Position numbers and translations under genes: made by a program. Under the pieces are notes generated by a model that did no database searches, was not told the origin of the DNA, and saw only the letters and a program-made list of their open reading frames with translations. Below, piece by piece: positions 8,361 to 15,621 of a stretch of DNA of 15,692 nucleotides (positions are counted from its first letter, which is position 1; each line of letters opens with the position of its first letter). The stretch comes from SPCO01 sp964427285. GTDB lineage: Bacteria; Chloroflexota; Limnocylindria; Limnocylindrales; CSP1-4. Location of the stretch: contig CAYRTS010000071.1 of assembly GCA_964427285.1 (NCBI GenBank), forward strand, positions 1-15,692. The letters run 5' to 3'.

Positions 8361-10277
8361 CTATCCGGTCGGGGCGGTTGCCGCCTCCTGCTCAAACTGG
8401 CGCGCGTACAGGTCCGCGTAGAGACCGCCGGCCGCCAGCAGCTCGAGGTGGGGACCGCGCTCGACGATCCGCCCGTCGTCGATCACCAGGATCTGGTCGG
8501 CCTCGCGGATGGTCGACAGCCGGTGGGCGATGACGACCGAGGTCCGTCCGGCGAGCGCGGTCCGGAGCGCCAGCTGCACCGCCACCTCCGATTCGGAGTC
8601 GAGATGGGCGGTTGCTTCATCGAGGACGACCACGTTGGGTGCCTTGAGCAGGAGCCGGGCAATCGCGATCCGCTGCTTCTCGCCGCCCGACAGGCGGTAG
8701 CCGCGATCGCCGACCAGGGTCTCCAGGCCGTCCGGAAGCGCCTCCACCATGGGCAGGATCTGGGCCGCCCGGAGCGCCTCCGTCAACTCGGCGTCCGTGG
8801 CCTCGGGCCTGGCATAGAGCAGGTTGGACCGCAGCGTGTCATGAAACAGGTGCCCGTCCTGGGTGACGACGCCAACCGCGTCCTGCACGGATCGGAGGGT
8901 CGCGTCTCGCAGGTCGACCCCGTTGATCCGGACGGCGCCGGCCCGCACGTCGTACAACCGCGAGATCAGGCTGCTGATCGTGGTCTTGCCGGCGCCCGAC
9001 GGGCCGACCAGGGCGACCATCTCCCCAGGCGCAACCGTGAAGGTCACGTCGTACAGGACATCCCTCGTCGGCGCCTGATCCAGCACCGCCACCGATTCGA
9101 GTGACGCCAGCGAAACCTCCTCGGCCGTCGGATAGCCAAAGTCGACATGGTCGAATTCGATTGTCGCCGGACCACCCGGGATCGCCAACGCCCCCGGTTT
9201 CTCGTCGATCATCGGCGGCAGATCGAGCACCTCGAACAGCCGGTCGAACGAGACGAGCGCCGTCATGACATCCACCTGGACGTTCGACAGGGCCGTGAGC
9301 GGCGCATACAGCCGGTTGAGGTAGGCGGTCAAGGCGACCAGCGTGCCCACCTGGAGCTCGCCGTTTGCCGCGAGCAGGCCGCCCCAACCGTAGGCGAGCG
9401 CCGTCGCCAGCGCGGCCGTCAGCAGGATCGCGGCATTGAAGATCCGGGTGTACATGGCCCGGGTGACCCCGATGTCGCGAACGCGTCCCGCGCGGGCCTC
9501 GAAACGCTGGATCTCGGCACCTGGCCGGCCGAAGAGCTTGACCAGGAGCGCCCCCGCGACGTTGAAGCGCTCGGTCATCGTCGAGGTCATCTCCGCGTTG
9601 AGTTCGTAGCTCTCGCGCGTGATCGCGCCGACCCGGGCACCCACCCAGCGAGCCGGCAACAGGATCACCGGCAGCAGCGCCAGGGCCATGATCGTGATCT
9701 GCCACGACAGGAACAGCATCGCGACGAGCGTGATGATCACCCCGATCAGATTGCCAACGACCGACGAGAAGGTGTCCGTGAAAGCACGCTGCGCGCCGAG
9801 GACATCGCTGTTGAGGCGACTGACCAGCGCCCCCGTCTGGGTTCGCGTGAAGAAGGCGATCGGCATCCGCTGGACGTGGGCATAGACCTGGGCGCGCAGA
9901 TCGAAGATCAGGCCTTCCCCGATCCGCGCGGAGATCCAGCGCTGGATCAGCGACAGGATCGTATCCGTGATCGCCAGGACGGCCAGGAGCGCCGCCAGCC
10001 CGACGACGAGCCCGGTGTCGCGACCCAGGATGCCGTCGTCGATGATCGCCCGGTAGATCAGCGGGTTGGCGGCGCTGGCCAGGGCCTCCACCACGATCAG
10101 CAGGAGAAAGACAGATAGCAGCCTGCGGTAGGGCACGGCCGCTCGAACGATCCGCCGCCAGATGCCGGGGCGGAGCTTTCGGGAGGTCATGGACGGATCG
10201 CGCTGGAACGAGCGCAGGAGTCCGCGACCGGCGCCACCGGGGGCCCCGCGGCCTGGAGCCCCGCGGCTCGCGGTCAT
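8361..10277 (-). CDS. ABC exporter, fused permease and ATPase (MdlB/MsbA type)
   Basis: This 638-residue half-transporter would act as a homodimer in the inner membrane, using ATP to export an unknown substrate (lipid, drug or peptide). ATG 10277 was chosen because GGAG lies 7 nt upstream; an in-frame TTG at 10301 has GGAGG only 2 nt away. Six membrane segments lie at about 53-75, 89-111, 172-192, 193-212, 280-302 and 310-332. The ATPase domain shows the A-loop region FGYP (about 380-383), Walker A GPSGAGKT (425-432), Q-loop Gln473, signature LSGGE (529-533), Walker B with Asp553 and catalytic Glu554, and the H-loop His585. All catalytic residues are present, so it is probably active. An insert of about 22 residues (384-406, with EEVSLASLE) sits between the A-loop and the next strand; from memory similar inserts occur in actinobacterial homologues. 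No partner half-transporter is visible. Confidence 0.95.
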   Translation of the reverse strand: MTASRGAPGRGAPGGAGRGLLRSFQRDPSMTSRKLRPGIWRRIVRAAVPYRRLLSVFLLLIVVEALASAANPLIYRAIIDDGILGRDTGLVVGLAALLAVLAITDTILSLIQRWISARIGEGLIFDLRAQVYAHVQRMPIAFFTRTQTGALVSRLNSDVLGAQRAFTDTFSSVVGNLIGVIITLVAMLFLSWQITIMALALLPVILLPARWVGARVGAITRESYELNAEMTSTMTERFNVAGALLVKLFGRPGAEIQRFEARAGRVRDIGVTRAMYTRIFNAAILLTAALATALAYGWGGLLAANGELQVGTLVALTAYLNRLYAPLTALSNVQVDVMTALVSFDRLFEVLDLPPMIDEKPGALAIPGGPATIEFDHVDFGYPTAEEVSLASLESVAVLDQAPTRDVLYDVTFTVAPGEMVALVGPSGAGKTTISSLISRLYDVRAGAVRINGVDLRDATLRSVQDAVGVVTQDGHLFHDTLRSNLLYARPEATDAELTEALRAAQILPMVEALPDGLETLVGDRGYRLSGGEKQRIAIARLLLKAPNVVVLDEATAHLDSESEVAVQLALRTALAGRTSVVIAHRLSTIREADQILVIDDGRIVERGPHLELLAAGGLYADLYARQFEQEAATAPTG

Positions 10278-10314
10278 CGGCGGGCTCCGTGTCGCATCCA
10301 AGTCCTCCAGGCCT

Positions 10315-10326
10315 GTCGACGTCGAC
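10315..10326. promoter_or_regulatory. perfect 12-bp palindrome in divergent spacer
   Basis: GTCGACGTCGAC is self-complementary and also a direct repeat of GTCGAC. It lies in the 110-bp spacer between the divergent ABC exporter (start 10277) and the dihydroorotate dehydrogenase family gene (start 10388), about where an operator could affect both. No regulator gene is nearby and no copy was seen elsewhere in the window, so function is speculative. Confidence 0.25.
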
Positions 10327-10387
10327 TGCCAAATCGGCCGCCGAACTGTAGACGCCAGTATGCCGGCGAGGGGGTAGTCTTCAGGTC

Positions 10388-11479
10388 GTGACGATTGACC
10401 TCAACGGGATCCGGCTGCGCAACCGGCTGTTGACGTCGGCCAGCCTGCTCGGCTACGGGGCCTCGAAAAAGAAGCTGATTCTGTACGGGCTGAGCCCGAT
10501 CGCCCAATGGGTGCCGCTGGAGCGGTTCGGCGCCGTCACCACCCGGACGCTGACGGTCCAGCCCCGCGAGGGACACTTCAGCTTGCGGGACGACTGGTCC
10601 CTCACCGAGTTTCCGGCGATGCTGCGGCTCTACGCGGGCGCGCTGCGGCGCGTGGACGCCGGCTGGATGAACGCGTTTGGCTGGTGCAACATCGGCATCG
10701 ACGCCTATTTCGACGAGTACTACCCGCGCACGACGGATCAGAATCGGATCATCTCGGTGGGTGGGTTCTCCGCCGAAGAACTGTGCACGCTGGTCGAAAC
10801 GGTCAACCGGCGAGCCGCGCCGGGCGAGATTGCGGCGGTCGAGTTCAACGTCTCCTGTCATAACGTCAACTTCCCGTTCGAGACGATCCTCGAGGAGATC
10901 GTCGCCCGGGCCGTCCCGTTGTCACGCCACCCGGTCATCCTCAAGCTCTCCCCCGACGAGGATTACGTGGAGCAGGCCAGATTGGCGCAGCGGAACGGCG
11001 TTGCGGCCCTCACGGCCATCAACGCGGTCAAGGGCCTCCGGCTGGATCCGGAGACTGGCGAGCCGTTCATGAAGAACCGGTTTGGCAGCATCTCCGGTCG
11101 CGCGATCAAGCCGATCGGGCTGCGGGTCGTGGCGGAACTGCGTGATGCGGGCATTCGCCTGCCGATCATCGCCACCGGCGGGATCCGCGACTTCGACGAC
11201 TGCCGCGAGTTCTTCTGGGCCGGCGCCGATGCCGTCAGCCTGGGGAGCGCCGTCTGGCTGACGCGGATGCCGCTCTACGCCCTCGGACCGCTCGAGGGCC
11301 TGCGGATCCGCCGACTCATGGGCCAGATCGCCGGCTACCAGGCACCGGAGGCCATCGAGGCAGCCTGGGACTCGCATGGTCCCGTCGCGAAACAGGTCAT
11401 CGCCGATGCCACGACCTCGAATGACGAGGCGATATCTCGCACTCGCCGCTCGGCGGGGCCTGGCGCTCGCCACGATTGA
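10388..11479 (+). CDS. dihydroorotate dehydrogenase family protein (class 1-like, FMN)
   Basis: This 363-residue protein has the class 1 dihydroorotate dehydrogenase TIM-barrel pattern. The family oxidises dihydroorotate to orotate with FMN in pyrimidine synthesis. Visible landmarks are the GxxNxG-type loop (GWCNIG, 98-103), the active-site segment NVSCHN (154-159) with candidate catalytic Cys157, the FMN-contacting Lys in LKLSP (Lys186), INAV (211-214, where INT is usual), the SGRAIKPIGLRVV segment (236-248), and the FMN phosphate-binding ATGGI (262-266) with GSAVW (286-290). The usual NxSCPN has His instead of Pro at 158. Length is somewhat above the usual 300-320, with a polar C-terminal tail of about 40 residues. 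The start is GTG 10388, the only in-frame start nearby; GAGGGGG lies 13 nt upstream, which is long. pyrE is about 2 kb away on the opposite strand. It could be pyrD or a paralogue with a related substrate, so no symbol is given. Confidence 0.83.
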   Translation: MTIDLNGIRLRNRLLTSASLLGYGASKKKLILYGLSPIAQWVPLERFGAVTTRTLTVQPREGHFSLRDDWSLTEFPAMLRLYAGALRRVDAGWMNAFGWCNIGIDAYFDEYYPRTTDQNRIISVGGFSAEELCTLVETVNRRAAPGEIAAVEFNVSCHNVNFPFETILEEIVARAVPLSRHPVILKLSPDEDYVEQARLAQRNGVAALTAINAVKGLRLDPETGEPFMKNRFGSISGRAIKPIGLRVVAELRDAGIRLPIIATGGIRDFDDCREFFWAGADAVSLGSAVWLTRMPLYALGPLEGLRIRRLMGQIAGYQAPEAIEAAWDSHGPVAKQVIADATTSNDEAISRTRRSAGPGARHD

Positions 11480-11528
11480 CACTGGACTTGGGCAAGCCTG
11501 TGAGCGCGCGGTGCTCGGGCACTCGTCG

Positions 11529-12872
11529 TCAGCGCGGGCGGAACCCGATCGGGCGCTTCGTGGCGAGGAACGGGTCGTCCTCCGGCAGGTCCGCGATCTG
11601 GAGCTCCTCGACCTCGCTGCGGTCGATGCGGCCGTCCGCCAGGACGCGGATGGCCATGTTGGCATACGACTTCTCAAAGATGGAGCGCGCGTACCGGGCG
11701 TTGCCAAAGTTCTCGACCCCGAGCGCTGCCTCGAACAGGACCGCCACCTGATCGCCCACGCCGGGGCCCAGGCGGACCTTCGCGGCGGCAGCGAATGACT
11801 CGAAGACCAGCACGAGCTCCGCGGCGCTGAAATCTGGAAACTCGATGTAGTGCGTGAAGCGGCTGCGCAACCCGGGGTTCGAATCGATGAACTGGCGCAT
11901 CTCGTCCGGGTAGCCGGCGACGATGACGGCGAGGTCGTTCCGATGATCCTCCATCATCTTCACGAGCATGGCGACCGCCTCTGCTCCGAACTCACCACTC
12001 CCCTCGGTCGACAGGGCGTACGCCTCGTCGATGAACAGCACGCCGCCGACCGCACGCTGGACAACCGCCTGGACCTTGAGTGCGGTCTGCCCGACATAGC
12101 CCGCGACAAGGTCGGCGCGTGAGACCTCGACGAGGTGGCCGCGGCTGACGAGGCCAATCCCGCCGTAGAGTCGACCGATGATCCGTGCGATCGTCGTCTT
12201 CCCGGTCCCCGGATTGCCGGTGAAGACCACGTGGAGGCTCGCGTCGACCTCAGGGAGGCCGGCTGTCGCGCGTTCCGCGTTGAGCCGGTGAACGGCGATC
12301 AGCCGTCTGACCGATGCCTTGACGGGCAACATGCCAATGAGCGCGTCGAGCTCGGCGAGGATGGCGTCGACGGACTCCCGCGCGGCGCCGGTCGGGCGAG
12401 CGTCGGCACGTTCGGGCGTCGTCGAGGTCGTGGTCGTGGCGGCCGTTGCGCCCGATGCCGGGGCCGATGTGCCGGGAGTCGCGGGCGAGCCGGTGCCTGA
12501 GGTCCCGCTGCCCGCCCCCGTGTCCGGACCCGGTCCAGTCGAGGAGTCGCCCGATTTCGGGTCGGCAGATCCCGCAGCATCTCCCCCGCCGCGCGCGAGC
12601 CGCGCCGCGAGATCGATCACGGCGGCCTTTGCTGCGGGCTCCGAGTCGATGCGCGCCAGGACCGCCTCGGCCGCCGCCGACACCGGTGGCGTCTGATAGG
12701 CGGATCCAACGGGCCCGAGGTACGCCTTGGCGATCTCGACCGAAACTTCCGGGGGAGTCGCCGGACCCAGCACGTCGAGGAGCCCCCACAGCACGTGGCG
12801 GAGGTCGACCTCGGGATGCGAGTACGCCTTGGCGATAGCGATCGCCTCATCGCGCACTCGGTCCCGGATCAC
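11529..12872 (-). CDS. CbbX/SpoVK-type AAA+ ATPase with Clp-N-like N-terminal region
   Basis: This 447-residue protein has three parts. Residues 1-95 are helical and resemble a Clp N-terminal repeat (HPEVDLRHVLWGLLDVL). Residues about 97-162 are a Gly/Ser/Thr/Pro-rich, probably disordered linker. Residues about 165-430 are a CbbX-like AAA+ module: Walker A GNPGTGKT (219-226), pore loop GYVGQTA (258-264), Walker B VLFIDEA (278-284), sensor-1 VIVAGY (316-321), arginine-finger segment NPGLRSRF (332-339) and a sensor-2 stretch NARYAR (391-396). All catalytic residues are present. Relatives remodel protein complexes (CbbX on Rubisco, EccA in type VII secretion); no Rubisco or ESX gene is visible here, so the client is unknown. 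The GTG start overlaps the upstream gene's stop as GTGA (12872-12869), indicating translational coupling. The 3' end is convergent with the dihydroorotate dehydrogenase gene, 49 bp away. Confidence 0.93.
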   Translation of the reverse strand: MIRDRVRDEAIAIAKAYSHPEVDLRHVLWGLLDVLGPATPPEVSVEIAKAYLGPVGSAYQTPPVSAAAEAVLARIDSEPAAKAAVIDLAARLARGGGDAAGSADPKSGDSSTGPGPDTGAGSGTSGTGSPATPGTSAPASGATAATTTTSTTPERADARPTGAARESVDAILAELDALIGMLPVKASVRRLIAVHRLNAERATAGLPEVDASLHVVFTGNPGTGKTTIARIIGRLYGGIGLVSRGHLVEVSRADLVAGYVGQTALKVQAVVQRAVGGVLFIDEAYALSTEGSGEFGAEAVAMLVKMMEDHRNDLAVIVAGYPDEMRQFIDSNPGLRSRFTHYIEFPDFSAAELVLVFESFAAAAKVRLGPGVGDQVAVLFEAALGVENFGNARYARSIFEKSYANMAIRVLADGRIDRSEVEELQIADLPEDDPFLATKRPIGFRPR

Positions 12873-13324
12873 TCGGACGGGTCCGTGTAGCGCTTGCCGC
12901 CAAACCGGTCGCGCACGATCTCGTCGAGGTCATCGGCGGTGAACAGCACGGCGTTGACCGCCGTCACCAGTTCGGCCGGGTCGAGGTAGTCACCGAGCAG
13001 GGTGCGGTCGAACTGGACGAAACAGGTGCCCGCCTCGGTATTGTCGAGCACGGAGACCGTTCCAAACCGCATCTGCTGGCCGTCAACCGCGGCCCAGTGG
13101 TACAGCTCTGGGGACGGTTTGACATCGCGACCCAGCGGTGCCCAGATATAGACGAGTGAGCGGGGATTGCCGTCCTTGTCGGGCGTCCATTCCTGGATCT
13201 GGACGAAAGCCGCCGTGCTCCCGGTCTCGAGCACGAAGCCGCCGTTCTTGTGCAACCGGACGTCGTTGAACTCCTCCACCAGGATCCGCTGCACTTTCTC
13301 GGTGGTGGCTTGGACCGTGGCCAT
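12869..13324 (-). CDS. YbjN/CesT-like (TY-chaperone-like) small protein
   Basis: This 151-residue soluble protein has no signal peptide or membrane segment. An N-terminal helix (about 4-18) is followed by alternating strands (GGFVLET, AAFVQIQEW, SLVYIWAPLG, FGTVSVL, CFVQFDRTLL) and two C-terminal helices rich in acidic residues (PAELVTAVNAVLFTADDLDE). This order matches the YbjN / type III secretion chaperone fold, which binds peptides or partner proteins; that assignment rests on pattern, not a search. The ATG start is well supported by AGAGGAG 5 nt upstream, the clearest ribosome site in the window. The stop overlaps the GTG of the AAA+ ATPase gene by 4 bp, so the two are surely co-transcribed and probably made in fixed ratio. 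A role as adaptor or client selector for the ATPase is inference. Confidence 0.88.
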   Translation of the reverse strand: MATVQATTEKVQRILVEEFNDVRLHKNGGFVLETGSTAAFVQIQEWTPDKDGNPRSLVYIWAPLGRDVKPSPELYHWAAVDGQQMRFGTVSVLDNTEAGTCFVQFDRTLLGDYLDPAELVTAVNAVLFTADDLDEIVRDRFGGKRYTDPSE

Positions 13325-13464
13325 CGTCGCTCCTCTTTCGAGCTTGAGGGTTCGTGTTGCCGGAACCGTAGCAGTCTGGGGTCGGGCGCGACGGCGGCCG
13401 GGTCGGCGATCTGGAGGCCGGTTGAGACAAAAGTCGCATGCGCCGCCCCCAGCCCCGAGGCGTC

Positions 13465-14010
13465 TCAGATTCCCAGATCGGCCCGGGTGAAGAGCGAGGT
13501 GAGCCGGTAGCCCGCCTCGGCAACCTTGGCCTCGCCACCCTCCTGGCGGTCGACGACGGCGAGGATCCCGACCACCACACCACCCGCGGCCACGACTCGA
13601 TCCGCCGCCTTGATCGATTGCGCCCCTGACGTGACGACGTCCTCGAGGACCAGGACCCGCTCGCCGGGCTTCAGCTCGCCCTCGATCAGGTTGGCCGTGC
13701 TGTAGTCCTTCTCGACCTTGCGCACGATGATGAAGGGCAGATCGGTCTGGAGTGAGACCGCCGCGGCCAGGGCGACCGCCCCGAGCTCCGTACCGGCCAG
13801 GCGGTCCACGCCGGCGGGGACGAGGTCCGCGAGGTGCTGCGCCAGGCTCCGCAGCAGGGCCGGCCGCGTCTCGAATCGGTACTTGTCGAGGTAGTAGGTG
13901 CTGCGCACGCCTGAGCTGAGCACGAAATCGCCGAACAGGAGGGCGGCGTCCAGCAGCTGCTGACCAACCTGGGGCAGCGGCGTGCGCTCGATCATTCCCG
14001 GCTCGCTCAT
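13465..14010 (-). CDS. pyrE: orotate phosphoribosyltransferase
   Basis: This protein is 181 residues from ATG 14010. It transfers phosphoribosyl from PRPP to orotate, giving OMP, the fifth step of pyrimidine synthesis, in the cytoplasm. The PRPP-binding motif VLVLEDVVTSGAQ (119-131) is complete. The mobile catalytic loop region RKVEKDYSTANLIEG (97-111) carries the expected Lys and Arg residues. The early motif FGDFVLSSGVRSTYYLDK (26-43) is the typical orotate phosphoribosyltransferase substrate region. Length is normal for short members. The frame stays open upstream to 14157, but the extra residues look like translated spacer, so ATG 14010 (GAGGG about 11 nt upstream) is preferred; ATG 13995 is an alternative. 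A dihydroorotate dehydrogenase family gene lies about 2 kb away on the other strand. The chaperone-like/AAA pair follows 140 bp downstream on the same strand; joint transcription is possible but not shown. Confidence 0.95.
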   Translation of the reverse strand: MSEPGMIERTPLPQVGQQLLDAALLFGDFVLSSGVRSTYYLDKYRFETRPALLRSLAQHLADLVPAGVDRLAGTELGAVALAAAVSLQTDLPFIIVRKVEKDYSTANLIEGELKPGERVLVLEDVVTSGAQSIKAADRVVAAGGVVVGILAVVDRQEGGEAKVAEAGYRLTSLFTRADLGI

Positions 14011-14319
14011 CGATCTGGATCCCTCATGGCTGATCGGCGGATGGCTGGACCGGTCACGTCGACCGGATCGAGGAGGCGGTGAGCAACTCGAGGGCTGGAT
14101 GATCCTGTACATACGGCGCCGCGAACTCGTGGATCTGAAGTCGCCGAGGAGCGGCACCTCGAGGAACTCCTGAACCCCGGAGAACGCACGGGGGCATGCC
14201 GGGGCACTCTAATCTGTGCAATGGCCGGCTGCATAGTCCGAAACTTCGGCGAGCGCGCACCCTCGTCGGCGGTCCAATACCCAGGTGCACGATCCCGTTG
14301 AGGCAGAGGCGGCAGTGAG
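14011..14319. other. divergent spacer between pyrE and the asparaginase gene
   Basis: This 309-bp spacer contains no gene I can support. It should hold promoters for both flanking genes, but no clear -35/-10 pair stands out on either strand. Visible structure: an inverted repeat CCGGTC/GACCGG with a 5-nt spacer at 14050-14066, 40 bp before the pyrE start, and the palindrome GGCATGCC at 14193-14200. Either could bind a regulator; both are short enough to be chance. Confidence 0.4.
14050..14066. promoter_or_regulatory. inverted repeat upstream of pyrE
   Basis: CCGGTC at 14050-14055 and GACCGG at 14061-14066 form 6-bp arms around ACGTC. It overlaps the palindrome GACCGGTC at 14048-14055. It lies 40-56 bp upstream of the pyrE start codon, within reach of the promoter or the mRNA leader. 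It could be an operator or a small hairpin. No known pyrimidine-control element (such as a PyrR-binding loop) is recognised. Confidence 0.2.
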
Positions 14320-15321
14320 ATGGAACATCGGCCTCGGGTCGCCCTGATCTTCACCGGCGGCACCATCGAATCGGTCGGGGTGGACCGCCTGGACCTGGCG
14401 TTCTACCTCGAATCCGGCAAGCGACTCGATGGCGGGGAACTCGTGGCCAGGGTCCCGGAGCTGGCGTCGATCGCCGGCATCGAGGAGATCCCGTTCAGGC
14501 GGTTGCCGAGCCACTCGATCAAGGACCGGGACCTGATCGACCTCGTGGCGCTGATCCACCAGATCTTCGACGAGGACCGCGCAGACGGTCTCGTCGTGAC
14601 GCATGGCACCAATACGCTCGAGGAGACGGCCTATTTCCTCCACCTGACGGTCAAGCGCGACCGGCCGATTGTGGTCGTCGGCTCCATGCGTCCGGCGTCT
14701 GCCCTGTCGGCGGATGGCTACCTGAACCTGCTCAACGGGGTCCGGGTGGCGGCTGCGCCCCAGTCGCGCGGGATGGGCGTGCTGGTCGTGCTCAACGACA
14801 CGATCCACTCTGCGCGTGACGTGACCAAGACCTCGACGTATCGAGTTGAGACGTTCCAGGGCCGCGACCTTGGGCCGCTCGGCTACGCCGACAACGACGG
14901 ACGGGTTCTCTTCTATCACCGGCCGATGCGGCCGCACACGACGGAGACCGAGTTCGACCTCGCCGGGTTGACGGACCTGCCGCGAGTGGATGTGGTCGTC
15001 TCGTACCTGGGAGCCGATGGGGTGATGATCGATGCCGTGGTGGCGGCCGGGGCCCGAGGGATCGTCAGCGCCGGCACGGGTGCGGGTTGGCCGACGCCCG
15101 CGGAGGACGCAGCGCTGGCACGGGCCCATGCCGCCGGGACGGTCGTCGTCCAGGGAACGCGGGTCGGATCGGGCCGGACCGTCACGAGCCCGGGGCTGCG
15201 TCGGAAGGGTTGGTCGGCGGCGGACAACCTCCCGCCGTGGAAGGCGAGAATCCTGCTGGCGCTGGGCCTGACCAGGACGACGGACGTTGCCGAGATCCAG
15301 CGAATGTTCGACACCTACTGA
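14320..15321 (+). CDS. L-asparaginase family protein (type I/II amidohydrolase)
   Basis: This protein is 333 residues, the normal family length. The family hydrolyses L-asparagine to aspartate and ammonia as a homotetramer. The nucleophile motif TGGTI is at 12-16 (Thr15), with the supporting Tyr probably Tyr29. The second triad motif reads THGTNT (94-99): Thr97 is kept, but the usual Asp after it is Asn98. The triad Lys is Lys170 in DVTKTSTYRVETF. Other family segments are GSMRP (121-125), SADGYLNLL (130-138) and the C-terminal NLPPWKARILLALGLTRT (303-320). No signal peptide is present, so it is probably cytoplasmic. The ATG start has GAGG 10 nt upstream. The Asp-to-Asn change affects the residue that binds the substrate alpha-amino group in the E. 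coli enzyme, so specificity may differ (an amidohydrolase paralogue is possible). It is divergent from pyrE and monocistronic in view. Confidence 0.92.
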   Translation: MEHRPRVALIFTGGTIESVGVDRLDLAFYLESGKRLDGGELVARVPELASIAGIEEIPFRRLPSHSIKDRDLIDLVALIHQIFDEDRADGLVVTHGTNTLEETAYFLHLTVKRDRPIVVVGSMRPASALSADGYLNLLNGVRVAAAPQSRGMGVLVVLNDTIHSARDVTKTSTYRVETFQGRDLGPLGYADNDGRVLFYHRPMRPHTTETEFDLAGLTDLPRVDVVVSYLGADGVMIDAVVAAGARGIVSAGTGAGWPTPAEDAALARAHAAGTVVVQGTRVGSGRTVTSPGLRRKGWSAADNLPPWKARILLALGLTRTTDVAEIQRMFDTY

Positions 15322-15621
15322 GCGGAGGCTCGGCCCGACCCCCGAAGCGCCAGACCGGTCAGCGGTGGGCGAGCCGCCGTGGCGCCGGCCGACTGGCGCG
15401 ATATCGGGTCCCTTCGCGCGGTGCCCGCGGGGAGGGGGCCGCAAACGCGACGCCAAGAGGAATCGGCCGATTTCACGTCGATCGAGCGTGCCAGCGCCCT
15501 CCCTGTGGGCGCCGTGCGAAGGGCGGATGGCGGCCGACGGACGCTGCTCCACCGCTTGACCCAGAGCGTCGAGGACCAGTAGTTCCTTGTGTTCGGGCCA
15601 GCGCGGGCATGGACCGCGGGA
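15322..15621. other. gene-poor region after the asparaginase gene
   Basis: No supported gene is visible in these 300 bp. A 67-codon open frame begins at GTG 15379 and ends at TAG 15580-15582; it has no ribosome site or recognisable motif. A long imperfect hairpin can be drawn around 15350-15393 (outer CCAG/CTGG, inner CCGG/CCGG), but there is no T-run after it, so I do not call a terminator. Confidence 0.4.

Noticed and set aside
8839..10332. Open frame of 497 codons on the minus strand over the ABC exporter
   Set aside because: It overlaps the exporter in another frame, has low-complexity Arg/Gly/Pro content and no motif, whereas the exporter frame has every ABC motif.
11480..11528. Possible bidirectional terminator between convergent genes (GTGC-TCGG-GCAC at 11511-11522)
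   Set aside because: The stem is only 4 bp and has no T-run on either side; it is too weak to call.
14011..14157. N-terminal extension of pyrE to ATG 14157
   Set aside because: The added 49 residues are Ser/Arg/Pro-rich with no similarity to orotate phosphoribosyltransferase; the family's normal N-terminus begins near ATG 14010.
14209..15552. Open frame of 447 codons on the minus strand opposite the asparaginase gene
   Set aside because: It is antisense to a gene with complete family motifs and is Arg/His-rich with no recognisable domain, typical of high-GC shadow frames.
15379..15582. 67-codon GTG-initiated frame after the asparaginase gene
   Set aside because: There is no ribosome site, no recognisable motif, and overlapping frames of similar length exist; it could be a gene remnant but cannot be supported.
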